A model generated the notes under the pieces. That model searched no databases and was not told the origin of the DNA. It saw only the letters and a list, made by a program, of their open reading frames with translations. DNA of 64,000 nt from Owenia fusiformis (lineage: Eukaryota; Annelida; Polychaeta; Sabellida; Oweniidae): the NCBI GenBank assembly GCA_903813345.2, contig CAIIXF020000009.1, forward strand, positions 33,452,740 through 33,516,739, read 5' to 3'. Positions 12,801 through 25,100 of the stretch are shown here, piece by piece; position 1 is the first letter of the stretch, and every line of letters starts with the position of its first letter. The position numbers were made by a program, and so were the translations under genes.

Positions 12801-12931
12801 TTAGGTTGAAGAAAAACACACTTTGTTTCAACACTCTCTTTACTGATCTCTTCTTGAGATTGAGTCAACTTCATTTGAATGATCAGGAAGAATACACATT
12901 GTAGAAGGGGTCCAAACTTAACCATTTTCAA
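9854..12931 (-). CDS. Gene B: lectin/CUB-like/mucin transmembrane receptor with tyrosine-rich tail
   Basis: Five exons, 12931-12535, 11813-11448, 11326-10922, 10605-10524 and 10256-9854, join with phases 1, 1, 1 and 2 into 550 residues. Domains in order: signal peptide (about 1-25); SUEL/rhamnose-binding-lectin-like module (about 36-131, with AFYGQY and CTGRKYMYMEYMC); CUB-like module (about 133-275, CSC motif, NGTLLYES); Thr-rich mucin-like stalk with Asn glycosylation sites (about 281-350); transmembrane helix (about 391-414) ending KCR; and a 134-residue cytoplasmic tail. The tail has tyrosines at 431, 448, 455, 462, 478, 502, 516, 532 and 547. YENV occurs three times, 16 and 15 residues apart, and YxN occurs four times. 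In known systems YxN binds Grb2-type SH2 domains, and V/I/S-x-Y-x-x-V resembles an ITIM. Receptor function and signalling are inferred. Exon 2 is strongly similar to that of gene A, so they are tandem paralogues. Confidence 0.85.
11900..12264. mobile_element. hAT-like MITE in gene B intron 1
   Basis: The ends CAGGGTTCTCAC and GTGAGAACCCTG form a short terminal inverted repeat of the CAGGG-type seen in hAT elements. The flanks share CTTAT (11895-11899 and 12265-12269), possibly the remains of an 8-bp target duplication. The interior is rich in GGAGTCTAAAAG-like repeats. No coding capacity. Confidence 0.65.
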
Positions 12932-13688
12932 GTTCTGTATCTTATGTCAAAGTTATTGAAAGAAATTGTCAGTTTACATTTTCATATTCTTAAACTGTAA
13001 TAAGATATTAATTGAAATCGAAAATGGTCAATCCGAGGCTGAATCAAACTAATCCTGGAAGAAGAGGTGTAATTGTCCCCGGAAACTCAATTACTTCATT
13101 ATCGTTAGTATTATATGGTGTCATTAAATCAATGTGATGTGTCTCTGAGTTGAAGATATATTATGTTAAATATGTTTTATCTCGTATATAAAGTTTAACT
13201 GCTGTTGGTCATTCGAAATAAATCTTCTCTAAATCTTATGAAAGTTTCTCATTGTTTTACTCCATTTTTTCTTGATGGTTCTTTAATGTTAGAAACAGAT
13301 CAATCATGCTCTTCTACAAAATGAATAATCCATCCTTTTAGCTGCTCCCCAAAACATGTCTGCTATTTAAATGTTCTTCCAATATGTATTTGATTTTGAA
13401 TTAAACCTGTTGAATACATAACCTGTTAAAACACTTCCTTATGTTGGATACGATATTGCCATTTAATGCATGTTCTAAAAAATGTCACCATAACATGGAA
13501 CTCATAAAGCATGCACTTAAAAGTGAATTCATTACAAGATATTGATTTTTGATATCATCTGTTTTTATTTTTTTCTTATACATGAATATTCTTAGTTGTG
13601 TACAATTTTTTATATTCATGAATGTGATCATTTGATGTTAATTTACAAAAAGTAAAAAATACAGGGTATTCGTTGAATAATGTATGTT
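12932..13688. other. Upstream region of gene B, no gene seen
   Basis: This should contain the gene B promoter on the minus strand. I see only AT-rich sequence with no recognisable coding exon or repeat. Confidence 0.45.
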
Positions 13689-13895
13689 CATTCATGGGAA
13701 TATCTAGTTCAAATAACACCAATAGCATAATATTGGTGCAAATAAAGTATGCCTGTGATTCGTGATGAGGTATGACTATATATAACCATATAACCATGGT
13801 GTGCATTCATGGGAATATCTAGTTCAAATAACACCAATAGCATAATATTGGTGCTAATAAAGTATGCCTGTGATTCGTGATGAGGTATGACTATA
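13689..13895. repeat. Tandem duplication, period 115 bp
   Basis: About 90 bases starting CATTCATGGGAATATCTAG at 13689 recur nearly unchanged from 13804. The first copy alone carries a short extra stretch (TATAACCATATAACCATGG) before the second begins. Confidence 0.85.
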
Positions 13896-14092
13896 TGACC
13901 TGTAAATCAATAATTGTTAAAATGCTAAAAACTTCCTGGTTTAATATCTGATGTTACTATTAGGTTAAGCTAATCTATACACTATACTTACAAAATTTAC
14001 TACCACTGAGCTATAGGACCTACTGTCTTTTCCACATCAACATTGCATATATAGCATTGCAGCCATGTCTTACATGACCAATATAAATTACC

Positions 14093-14159
14093 TGTCTTTC
14101 CAGGATGTCAATCATTCTCTTTGTGATATCACGTGGACTTTCCCATGGGCCATTGTCCC
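14093..14159 (-). other. Orphan candidate exon
   Basis: On the minus strand a good acceptor (CTCCTTAG) is followed by 67 open bases and a good donor (CAG|GTAATT). Read with one leading base the exon encodes DNGPWESPRDITKRMIDILE plus RQ and leaves in phase 0. The entry phase matches the end of the gene C transmembrane exon, so it could be an alternative cytoplasmic exon of gene C, or part of an unrecognised gene. I do not recognise the peptide. Confidence 0.35.
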
Positions 14160-14190
14160 TAAGGAGAAATAGTTTTAGTTAATGAAAACA

Positions 14191-14330
14191 CAGAATGAAA
14201 TCCTGTGCTAAGGGCTGATGTGAAAAAGTCAGTCCACCGCAGTGGGGATTGAACCCACGACCCCTCGTTTTATCATGTTTAATCAATTATTGGTCACATA
14301 CTCTTTAGATCCAGCCTCGATACATAAATA
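14191..14330 (-). repeat. tRNA-derived SINE-like copy
   Basis: On the minus strand GGTCGTGGGTTCAATCCCC resembles a tRNA T-arm and polymerase III B box. It is followed by GTGGACTGACTTTTTCACAT and a tail that closely matches the sequence near 34081-34120. It is too degenerate at the 5' end to be a functional tRNA. The boundaries are approximate. Confidence 0.5.
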
Positions 14331-14379
14331 TACCCTTGTCTTTTGCGAACTCCTCATCACTATTAACCTTGTCATTCAG

Positions 14380-16729
14380 TTAATCATTTATAACTTCTAA
14401 ATACTCTGGACTTGGCTCTTCCTGAGATATTCCAGACCCGCCTGGCATCCATGTATCATATCCACTATCTACCAAAGAAGAACCTCTATCAATATCAATA
14501 TATGTCTCATTGTCACTGTCTTTTGTTGGTTTACTCCTCATGTGAATATTAGGGCCTGATATGGGCTCAACATAATATGACTCAAATGCAGGGTTGTTGT
14601 TTGGGTAGTTGTAATGGTGGTGTACCTCCTGGGCTTGGACTACTGGCTTTGTTATGGTCTCATATACCTCAACCCTCTTCTCTCTTTTATATCTGAAATA
14701 AAGTCATTGGGATTTCAGGTATCCTGACCAATTGATACGTGTCAGTTAGCAGTCAGATAAATCAGAAAACCTGAGAGGGGGTACTTGCAAAGTAAAAAAA
14801 TGCAGTCATATGTTTTCAAAATGCAGTGTTCTCCACTGGATTTTTTCTCAAGTGGGTGCAAAATTTTGATTTTCACAATTCAGACCAAAATTGGTCAAAA
14901 TATGCTCATTTTAATGATTTTTCTCATTTTTAAATGTGCAAATGAATTCTCAGGTGGATGCAAGTCTGTTTTTAAAATCTCAGGTGGGCGCTGCGCCCAC
15001 TGGCTTTAATGCTGGGGAGATCACAGATATAGTATATTGTTATGTTGAAAACATAGCCCTCAGGAATTTCTACATTGTGCTCATTTTCGTTCATGACAAC
15101 AAAATTTCTTCGACTTATTTAGATAAGTTAGTCTTCATGAGCGAATGGAACTGAATCTCATCTTCTCATGTTTATTACCTTCATGATACTCAATTATATT
15201 TTGAACATTTTATAGAGGTCAGTGTTGATATATGTATTTTAGGATTGCCATTATTCTTTCTATACAACCTTTTGAGCCTGTATATAGTGTTGCTGCATGT
15301 TAAACTTACACTGATGCATTTAAGTTAGCATCTTCAGTTCCTATGGTCAATCACCACTTTCTATCTTGTAGGTTCATATGAGACACTTGAGACCCAAGTC
15401 ATGTGTTGTGTCTCATTTGCAAAAATGCCAAGTGGATCACATGGGTTGGACCACCTGAAGGACGGTGTTGAAGATGTTTTGCGATAAATATAGAAAGAAT
15501 GTAATGGACCCCATCAAAGATTGGTCAAAATCAAAATGTAGTGCCTTAGGCCCCTTCTTATATGTATAATAATCAGAGAATCAGCTGAGATTTGACCAAG
15601 TATCATGGTAAGGACAGGTCCAGTTTGATGTAGCAAGATGGAGATTAGAACAATGACTCCTTATATTAATCTGTGCCAATTATTTGTTTGGTCATTTTCC
15701 TGACGTTGCATGTTTTCTTACTTTTCATATGCAAAGTGAATGCCAATCAACATGGCCTATTACAAATTAAGAATTTATGAGAAAAGGGAAAGCAAGAACT
15801 TTTTTTAATTTGAGGGGAAAATTTGGGTTGAGGCATCAACATAGGAATACCCTGATAGGACATACCTGTAGCATTTGAACAGCAATGTTGCTAGCAGCAT
15901 CAGTGTCAACAAAACTACTGCAACAATAATACCTGGAATAGAAGATAGTAAAGTTACATGTTTGAGACACCAATATGAATCAATTAATGAAAGAATAGTT
16001 CAAACCAATTTACCAAAAACATTTCATCCCATACTCAAATAACATTCAATAAAGTATAAGTCTTAAAGTATAAGTCTTATTTCTTAAGGTGTTACCTCTA
16101 GATATGGGCAGTCAACTAAGTCATTTTCAAATGATTATCAAAATGACATACATACCAATAATCACAGCTTTCATATTGTCCACTTCTCTCCCTGCCTCTT
16201 TTGTGACATTACTGGCATGAACATCAGGTTTGTCCCCATCATTATGAGAAGTGTCACTGTCATTTTCTTCACTGGAGTGATATGAAGAGGAATCTCTTGC
16301 CTTTTTGTTATCCTTGTCTGTTGTACTGGTTGGTGAAATTGAAGAAGTACTCCTTGTTTCTATTACAGCCTCAGGTAATGTAGTAAAAGGCTCAATTTGG
16401 CCTGAAGAGGAGTCGTTTGCTCTTTCACCATTCTTGACAGTTGTACCTGTTGATAAAGTGGAAGGAACACTTGTTTTAATAATAACTATAGGTGATGCTG
16501 TCGAAGGCTTAATACTAGTGCTTTGTGTGGTTTTAATTGTTGGTTCAGTCTCTGGAGAAAGTGTTGAAGCTATGGCTTCTTTTGTTATGCTTTTAGTTGT
16601 TGTCTTTATTGTTGTTTTTGTTACAGAGATGGTCTCATCTTTGTCTTCTTCACTGCTGCTCTTTGAAGAATCAGCTTCATATCCTTGTTTTAAAAATCCT
16701 AGAAAAATGATGCATATTAAAATCCTCAT
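14380..16729 (-). CDS. Gene C: mucin-stalk transmembrane protein with tyrosine-rich tail
   Basis: Exons 16729-16156, 15932-15866 and 14692-14380 join with phases 1 and 2 into 317 residues. The product has a signal peptide (about 1-19) and a long Ser/Thr-rich, acidic, probably O-glycosylated ectodomain (about 20-185) with a few Asn glycosylation sites. A transmembrane helix (about 190-211) ends KCYR, and a 103-residue tail follows. Tail motifs include YETI (224), NPAF (247-250), YYVEP (253-257), YIDI (278), DSGYDT (289-294) and YLEV (311). The phases around the transmembrane exon and the KCR-type end match gene B, and the gene lies next to it in the same orientation. It therefore looks like a family member without the lectin and CUB-like modules. 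Alternatively it is a separate mucin-type receptor sharing this architecture. No ligand or function can be named. Confidence 0.78.
14824..15026. mobile_element. Decayed hAT-like MITE in gene C
   Basis: The left end CAGTGTTCTCCACTGGAT pairs imperfectly with the right end, whose complement reads CTGTGATCTCCCCAGCAT. Both are followed inward by an AGTGGG-type motif. These termini are typical of short hAT-derived repeats. No target duplication survives. It lies in the last intron of gene C. Confidence 0.5.
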
Positions 16730-19574
16730 TTTGTCAATTGATGTGAATATATTTTTTAAGCTAAATAAATGATTATAAATTCTTGTGGAAGTTCTATTTC
16801 TAAATGTGACTTTGTGCTATAATAGGTATTTACAGGATTTTTTATATGTACATGTATAACAGTAAACAGAATGATGATAGTTTTATGTGTGGGTCGTGAT
16901 CAACATTTTGTTATTTTGCCCAATTGCATATAATGTTACGTGACAAAACTCATGTTTCACCTTATATGAAGTTATATCTGGTAAATTAATTTCATTTATT
17001 TTGCTGTATTATGACACAAAATATGTTCTTAACAGGCCTTCAGGAGTGATATATTTATGTTGTCTAATAACCTGTGAAACAAAAGGTTTATTATTTTGGC
17101 ATTGTTTTTTTTTTATCATTTTTGGCACTGTTAATCTATACATTTTAGAATTATAGGACAACCTTCAGCCGAGAATGTTATTCAGTAGTCACATTGGTAA
17201 CTGTCATGTACACCCTTGAGTGCCTAGATACTTATTTATAGTAATGTTGCTGTTTTTGTAGTGTACTTAGTGAAACCTGTGTGAAACCTCTCTGGAGTAA
17301 ACACCTTCTAATTTGGGAATTCTATTCCCAGTTTTTATGTCACCACAAGAAGTGGACATATTGTAAACATATATTTAAACCTTCAATATGAATACTTTTA
17401 ACTGGTTTCAATTTTGTTCTATTAGGGCAGGTTTTATTGATATTTGTCCCTCATTACAATTTAAATGTTTCTTTAACTAAGGTATAGCCCGCAACATCCT
17501 TTTATAAGCAGTGTCATATGCGTAATAACCAAAAAATATTAAGAAACATATAGAAAAGAAACAATTAAAACTGACTGGTCATATAGAAAAAATCCCCAGT
17601 ATCCCAAACAATGCTTAAAGATACAAATATAAAATAGGTAAGGTATAGTATTACCATGATGAGTAGCATGACTATATATCCGAGAAACTTCAGCTACAAA
17701 TGACATATGTGTAGTTATATGTATCAACCGTACCATGTATACGGCATTAGTTTCTTAATCAAATACAAGAGCTTTCATCCTTTTATCTTTGTAATGAATT
17801 GTTTCCGATTGGCAATTTTGATATAAAGCACTAATAAATCATGATATTCCTACTTAGTCTTTCCTTCCCAGTTCCTCAAAAATGAATACTTAATTCAGAG
17901 ATCAATGCAACATTTCATAAAATCGTGACATGAATTGTCATTCAACAATGCAGCTACGTGTAGCTGTTAGAGGTTGCGTATTTACCAACATCTCAACTTC
18001 AATCATTATTATTCTGTCGGTTTTTCCATATTTTTGCTTATTTTCTTCCTCATTCTTGCTCCTTTTCTTCAAACAGATATTTCACAATTGGCATACATTC
18101 CTTAATCTATAATTACTTCGAACAACCTAACATTTAAATAAAGATGAACACGTCTGTTCTTTCTACTCTGCTGTCTGGGTTTGAAACTGTCATTACTAAC
18201 AATTTGGTCAAAAGTTACCCTGCGTGCAGAGTCTAGTTAAACTACAGAAGACGAAGCTCTCTTTTAAAGAAGTGAAGTCAAACGAATGCAAAGGGTAGTC
18301 AAAAGTCATTGTTCATGAAAAAGTAGAAAATGGTTTTCTTGGAATCATAATAGGTTACGATTTTACCAAAAATGAACTCCTGTATCACTTCCTACCCTGT
18401 AACACTCCTCTTTCTTGGTGAATCCTCTTTTATGAAATATATAAAGAATGTGATATTTTATTCAAAAGGTCAAATGTATTACTTTGAGATGATGAAGGTA
18501 ATTAAATTATAGATATATTAGTACATAGATCTGCTAGGAGTTAAATGGTTCGAGGGCTGCTGGGAATAGCAAGGAATCTATATGCCTAGAGTGGAAATTA
18601 TAGATTAAGTTAATGCTTCATGTTTCATTGATTCCTATGTTTTGTTCGTATTGCATGATTTTGTTAATTACAATCTGGGAGAGCGTGTTATAAGACCATC
18701 TTAGCTATTTTACGAGTGTTAGAGATCAAGTCGTAGTCAGACATTCAGTTGTTTTTGGAGTGATGGTGTGATACAAATTATATTGTTTGGATGTAGGGAT
18801 GAAATCTTGATCATTTAATTACTCAAGCATTATAAATGCAATGAAGATGTAAGTACTATATTCTTTTTAGCAATAATAATGGTAATGCTTTTAAGTTTAA
18901 ATATAATCTTTTCTCAGTGAGGCTTCAAATCATAAGTAAAGGATGTATGTCGTCAATGGATAGACTATATAGCTACTTCCTCAAGTTTATTACATTTTTA
19001 CATTTATGGTTAGATTTCACAAATCAGTTTGCAGTTAGACAACAACATCAGTGATCAGTTCTCAATTTTTGGTCATTTGGTCATTCTGTATGTTTATATA
19101 TAGCATACAATTTTTACAGAGTGGGGAACAATGTTAACAATGGGATTAATATATTGCATTTAAACAGTAATGCAAACTTTGCCTATACAATGCTATACAA
19201 TGGTAGTTATCTCATGCAAGCATAACATCTTTCTCACATTAAGGAACACTTCCCTAGAGGCACATTGATGGAGAAGATGACCAAAGGCGTTTATGATTAG
19301 GGCTAAGGTAGCTCCACATCATGAAATTTCTACAATTAAAATTACCAATGATTGATGAAATACATATGTATGCATATCCTACTGACACATTTTAAGATAT
19401 AGGGTTTTGCTGCATCATCATCATCCAATATGAAGGGGCAGTTTTTATGAAACAGAATTATAGAATATGGAAAGAAGTGAAAAATCCTCGAACCAAGGAT
19501 TAGGATATATGAAGTCTGATATCATCTTGAATTTCCAAGGTCTTATGTTTTCATCAGAGTAATGATTTAAGCAT
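16730..19574. other. Upstream region of gene C, no gene seen
   Basis: No convincing exon on either strand. A short copy of the GTGGTGACAT repeat family lies near 17337-17372 (ATGTCACCACAAGAAGTGG). The promoter of gene C should lie just above 16729. Confidence 0.45.
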
Positions 19575-19583
19575 CAAACTGGT

Positions 19584-19862
19584 TAGTTCAACAAGTTAAA
19601 CCCAATTCCACGGCTTTCATTTATAATCTGAGTGTTCTTGTTGCCGTGGTTGGGTTTAACTTCCGTGCTATGCTTTCATTGGTTGCAAATTCTCACTATC
19701 AGTTATTAGTAAAACGCGCATAGAATTCTATGCGCTGCCATAGGCCATCATTAAAAATATTTGCATCAAGGGCCGAATAGGCACGGATGTTAAACCTAGG
19801 GCGGGCCACAAGAAATGTCAGATAAGAAATAAGGCCCAGACTAGGTTTAACTTGTTGAACTA
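19584..19862. mobile_element. 279-bp MITE with 9-bp target duplication
   Basis: The termini are TAGTTCAACAAGTTAAACC and its complement. The 9-bp flanks CAAACTGGT at 19575-19583 and 19863-19871 are identical. The terminus starts with TAG and the duplication is 9 bp, as for the nested element at 7436-8276, which suggests related transposases. No coding capacity. Confidence 0.87.
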
Positions 19863-19871
19863 CAAACTGGT

Positions 19872-22081
19872 AAGAAAGTATGAGTTTGTACTTAGAAAAT
19901 ATATATGATCCTATTACTGGATTACTTTAGTATTTTAGATTGTTTTTACACATGATAAGAAGATATTATAATTGATATTTTAATGCGATTGCTTTCAGGA
20001 GTAATATCATATAATTAAAAAACGGGGTCTATCGTTACTATATTATTGATATCTTATGTTCTTGGGGTCATATCTTGGCTTGGGAGACGTCCCAATCACG
20101 ATAAACTATGAAATTTCCTCCCTTCTCAATGAATGGGGTGGTACTGCTATATTGATTTGTTATAATGTCAGTGTATCAATTTCTCGACCAACTCCATATT
20201 ATAAAATGAGAGAGAGGGGCAAGGCAGAAAGGATCTTCAAAGTGGAACATTGCATTTGTAGACTTAATGGTCGAATTGAATCATTGCAAAGAGAGCACTT
20301 CTATGCATCATGTTTACCACTGATGCATGTATCTTTTTCAATATGAGCTACTTTGATAACATTGCCGACTAAGAGCACGCTACCAAGAAAGATATTAAAA
20401 CATTAAAACATTGAATATAAAAATTACTGTAGAAATAAAAGAAGGAAAAAGACTTGAATAAAATTAATCAATAAGAAAAAAAAACAAAAAAAACATTGCC
20501 GACTATAGGTTAACCTGACCCTTTCCTAAATGAACATTCAAAAAAGCAAGGGAGAGGGGGGGTCTGGGGATGCCACGAAAAGCAACATGTATATTTAAGC
20601 ACTTTTGCTATTACATATGTGAAAATCAGCAAATGTAACATGGACATTAAGATTGTAATATCAGGGACAGTGAACTGAAGCAATCATTATTATAGCATAA
20701 AAAAGTAAAAGAAACATTTAGTATAAGATTATGTTAAATATATCAATTCTTAGCTACAGCATGCACAAAAATTTATCAACTCAATTAGTGTGAATGAACA
20801 AGCGAGAAAATGAAAATATGCAAAAAATCAAATGAAAAATGTTACAAAAAGATGGATGAAAATATTATCTATTATGAGAAATGTTACCAACATGCCTTAC
20901 CCTCCCCAGGCTTTGGGAGCCCCTTCTAGCAACACCTCTGTTAACATCTACAATGTACTGTTATTCCTAATAATAGTGTTGATTGCAAATAGGCATTCCA
21001 GGTTTATTGCAATGTGGTATCCAGTCAGCTCATACCAATTTATTAAAGGCTCTGCATACATATTGCCTTGATTATTACCCTGAGCATCTAGTACATCATG
21101 TAGATGAAGCTCTCTTTTAAGGGCTTTAAAGAAGTAAAATTGATCTATGGGAAACGGTACAAATAAATGTTAAGAGTTGGTCTGATAAATCAGGATGAGC
21201 TATTTATAGAAGGTTATTGAACGTGGAATACAAAATATAACAAATTGAAAAAATGTTCATTGGCGAGATCTGTTGATTGCAATTTGAGGAAGATGTTTGT
21301 GATTATCCTAATGTGTCATTCTTCAATAACAGCGCTGAAGGAGAACTAGGTTGAGTTGATCTCATAAACTTCAGCCAATGATGGAATATTGGAACTCTGT
21401 GACTTGCAATCTACTAGCTGTCAATTACTTTATAATGAATGGAATTGAAGTTCCTCCGAGGATTCTTTCTACTCAAAGGCTGCCCTTTTAATCATACTGC
21501 TTTATAAAGATATATGATACATTTTTCGACACATCTCTTTGGTTGGATCGATACACTGGCTCATCCGTACATAATTTTCACTGTAGCCTAACATATAAGT
21601 ATGGCATGGATTACCATTTACCAGCATATTGGATACTTCAATAATGTTCACTAAGTTGCGTTTTTAAGGGTGAATTTGACATTATGCAACTAGAAGGCGT
21701 AATTTTTGTTAAATTATTATTGCTTCAGCTTTACAAATAATTCAGTGATTCTGTCAAAAAGATTTCATGATAATATCGCATTCAATTGTGGAAAAGGCAA
21801 TAACAGGATCTTACACAAAACTGAGAAAAGTCGACGAAACAGAAATTATTCAGGCAGAAAAAACGAAATTGAATTTGATTCTGCCGATTGTCTTTTGCAT
21901 TAAAAGGTACCAAGGTACCCTACAATAGCAGTTTGCATATTGTTATTCAAGAATTTCTCTTCTATGATGAAGATAAAGTGACCTGAAGAAATATATGATA
22001 ACATATTCAGATATACTCACAGAATATACCACAACATAATTGTAAAAATGGATATGATTTTTATTTTTCCTCTATCTTCAG
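19872..22081. other. Region upstream of TBC1D16 coding exon 1
   Basis: No coding exon recognised. It ends with a pyrimidine-rich tract and AG at 22080-22081, which looks like the acceptor of a 5'-untranslated intron of TBC1D16. At least one non-coding first exon and the promoter must therefore lie further upstream. I cannot place them. Confidence 0.5.
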
Positions 22082-22127
22082 AATGAGTTGGTCTTCTAGC
22101 TAACATATTGGGACTTCGCCAGCTAAA

Positions 22128-25100
22128 ATGTCATTTAGCGCATTGTTTAAGAAGGCCTCCAACCTTCTAGGGTTAAACAGTGATGAAGATGATCGGGAGC
22201 TACCTACAGATGGTGAGATTGTTTACTGTAAAAACAATGTATGTGTGCACCCCCCTGCCACCCTAAGGTCAACGGTGGAGCATCACCCTGGATACCTGAT
22301 GATTAAATCCCAAGATGACCAGGTAACTGTTCACCAAGCCTTAATAGTAAACAGGCTATATGAATTAGCGTGAAATGGTTAAAATCGTTTTATTTAGGAT
22401 TACATAATTAATAGAAGGTATTTTATATTCTACATTTTTTATATTTTTAAAATCCATGTTAGAACCATACCTAAAATCACTTTTCATACCATATAAGGTT
22501 CTTTGATGTGCCTCATTGCTACCACAGTGTTTTTGCAAGTATCTAAATAGGAGACCATTTCATACTTGACACCATTTTCTGGCGAGAAGGGATTAATTTC
22601 ATAAGTAGTAAGGCAATAACATCAATACGTAGATACAGAACATCATACAAAGCTGATAGAATAATGAGATTAATTGAAGTATATTGTAACCCTAGAAACA
22701 TTATTATCTACATGTTTTATATATAATTCTAGTACCCTCTAATTCCCTATTGGCTTCTCAAACCACCATTGAATAAAGTGTTTAATGGTTTTTGATTCGA
22801 ATGAGATCTTACCAGTCTCAAATGTAAGTTTCATATCCTTTTACAGGGTTTCAATATGAAATGAATGTTCCCTATGTGAGATAATACAAGAATGTCAATG
22901 AATAAAGTTGTGGTGAATGGTACTCTATACTCTGAGTATTTTCCAGTGTAACAATAGAAACGAAGCAGAACAGAATTTAAGTGGTGCTCCTTTGAGAACT
23001 GTGGAGTCAGCATTCTATATATTGATCTCAACTCTTGTTATGCAGACGGCATCTAGTATTAGTAATTTCTCAAAATAAATTGGAAAAAGTTACTGATTTT
23101 TTAATATTTTTATGCAATTTAACATTTATTCTTTATCTTTTGCTGGTTTATTTGATCTTTGTTTTATAATAGTTTTAATCAAATACAAATACTGATTCGT
23201 AAGAGAGAATTCTCTGCAGACCTGGCCAAATGTTATCTCATTGAGCTTTGAAATATTGCATATAGTGATATAAATATCTCAAGAGAATCAGTGAGGTGAT
23301 CACCTCTTGGATCCAGTTTTTCACTTATTACAAAATGTGTCATTTTTGACAGCTGATCGCATAGTGGAATACAAGATAGCCTGTCAGTATGCTTAGTACT
23401 AATTTCAGCCAGTTGTCCATCCATTAATATTAATTGATGAATAGAGAAACCATTGGAGAAGCCATTAGAGGACTTAGCCGTTACTTATTGCCATTGATTT
23501 TTCTCCTGCTGAGTTATGTGTTTTATTCATTGTTTTCTCTCATGTTTGCCCTTTGCATTTACTGTTGCCTCAGTCAATATGTCACCTGATGCTGTCAGAG
23601 TTGTTTGTCTTGATTTCCTGATGAAGTCTTTTCTGATGTTATTGTAAACTCATTCAGTCATGATTATATCCATCTCAATTGATTTCGCTTCATTGTTGTC
23701 ATCTAATGACAAAATGCATTACTTAATTGGTATTGTGTAGCATACGTAATATGAGACTGAAATAATAAAATAAAAGTTTTTGCACCACTTGTAATTCTAT
23801 TTTATTTTTTTATGTCACCACCACAAGTGGTGACATATTGTTATGATCTCCAACTTTTTTGTGGTGGCTGTTTAAGTTTGTAGGTTAGTGTTCAGCCTTT
23901 AGAATCTCTACATTTTACATGATAATGCCTCGTTTAAAATGTTATATTGATAACATCGTATCAATTTTTCAAAGCATCCAAAATATATATATACAGTATG
24001 CACAGTATGCTTCTAATAAATTTGTGCTCCTAATAAAGGCATAGTTGGTTTAAATAACTCTACATGTTTGTTCCAGGTATTGGGGTCAACTCTTATACTC
24101 TCCTGGATACCAAATACAACCTTGAGGAAAAATCCTCGCAGCATAGAAAATAGTCCCTCAAGAAATAGTCCCAGGGCAAGCCCACGTCATCACAAATCTC
24201 CAAGATCTGCAGAATTTTCACGACCATATTACTACTCTAGTCAGTCACCAACAGAATCTACAGCATCTACTATAAGTGATAAAATTGATTCAAGTGCTAA
24301 AAATGATACACTCACAAAAGGTCGTACACGATATATCAGCAGCAGTTATGAAGATACGTCATCCCCCGATAGTTTGCATACCTCTCCAGAGGATGGAAAG
24401 TTCTCTGATATTAGTACACAGAAACTTAGCTCTAGTATAAAATCGCAGACGGACTCGGGAATTGTGATTGATCCAAATTATGGATCAGCAAAATCATCAA
24501 ATGGATCTCTGAATTACCAGCGATTAAATGACACGGGGAGTTCAATCCAAAATGGCCAAGGGGAGCCTTTGCAATCAAAATTACGCAATATATCAAAAGG
24601 GGATTCCATGGAGTGTAGTTCTTCTTCAGATACAGACAGCCCTTCCACTGGTGCTAAATTAAAAACTCTAGTCAAAAATAATCAAGTCGAGACGACACGT
24701 GAACGTACATCGTCAAATCGGTCTCAAGTCAGCATAGAAATGGAAGGAGATAACTTAGTGATAACAACAGAGGAGCTTGAAGGTGATGACCCATTTGTTA
24801 TGGATATGAAAGATCAAGGGAACACTGATACTGAGTGTGCTAGTCTTAGTTCTGATTCCACATACCCTAGCCCTACAGGAGAACATTATAAAAGCATGCT
24901 TAAAGAGCTACAGCACCCAGCTATAACCAATAATCACAAAATCCCTGAATCCAATGTTAAACCTGATGACAATATTAGTTATAGCACAAGCTCCAGTACG
25001 ATCAATAACATTAGCCCTAGTACTAAAAACGATTTGATTCATACGCCAAAGAATGACATTAAATCAACACTGGATTTACCTTTACAGAATATAACACTAT

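Noticed and set aside
14243-14265. Possible tRNA gene on the minus strand
   Set aside because: Only the T-arm-like B box is good. The rest does not fold as a tRNA, and the tail matches a second dispersed copy, so it is SINE-like.
16305-16772. 155-residue plus-strand open frame
   Set aside because: It is the antisense shadow of the Ser/Thr-rich stalk exon of gene C, whose low-complexity codons keep the opposite strand open.
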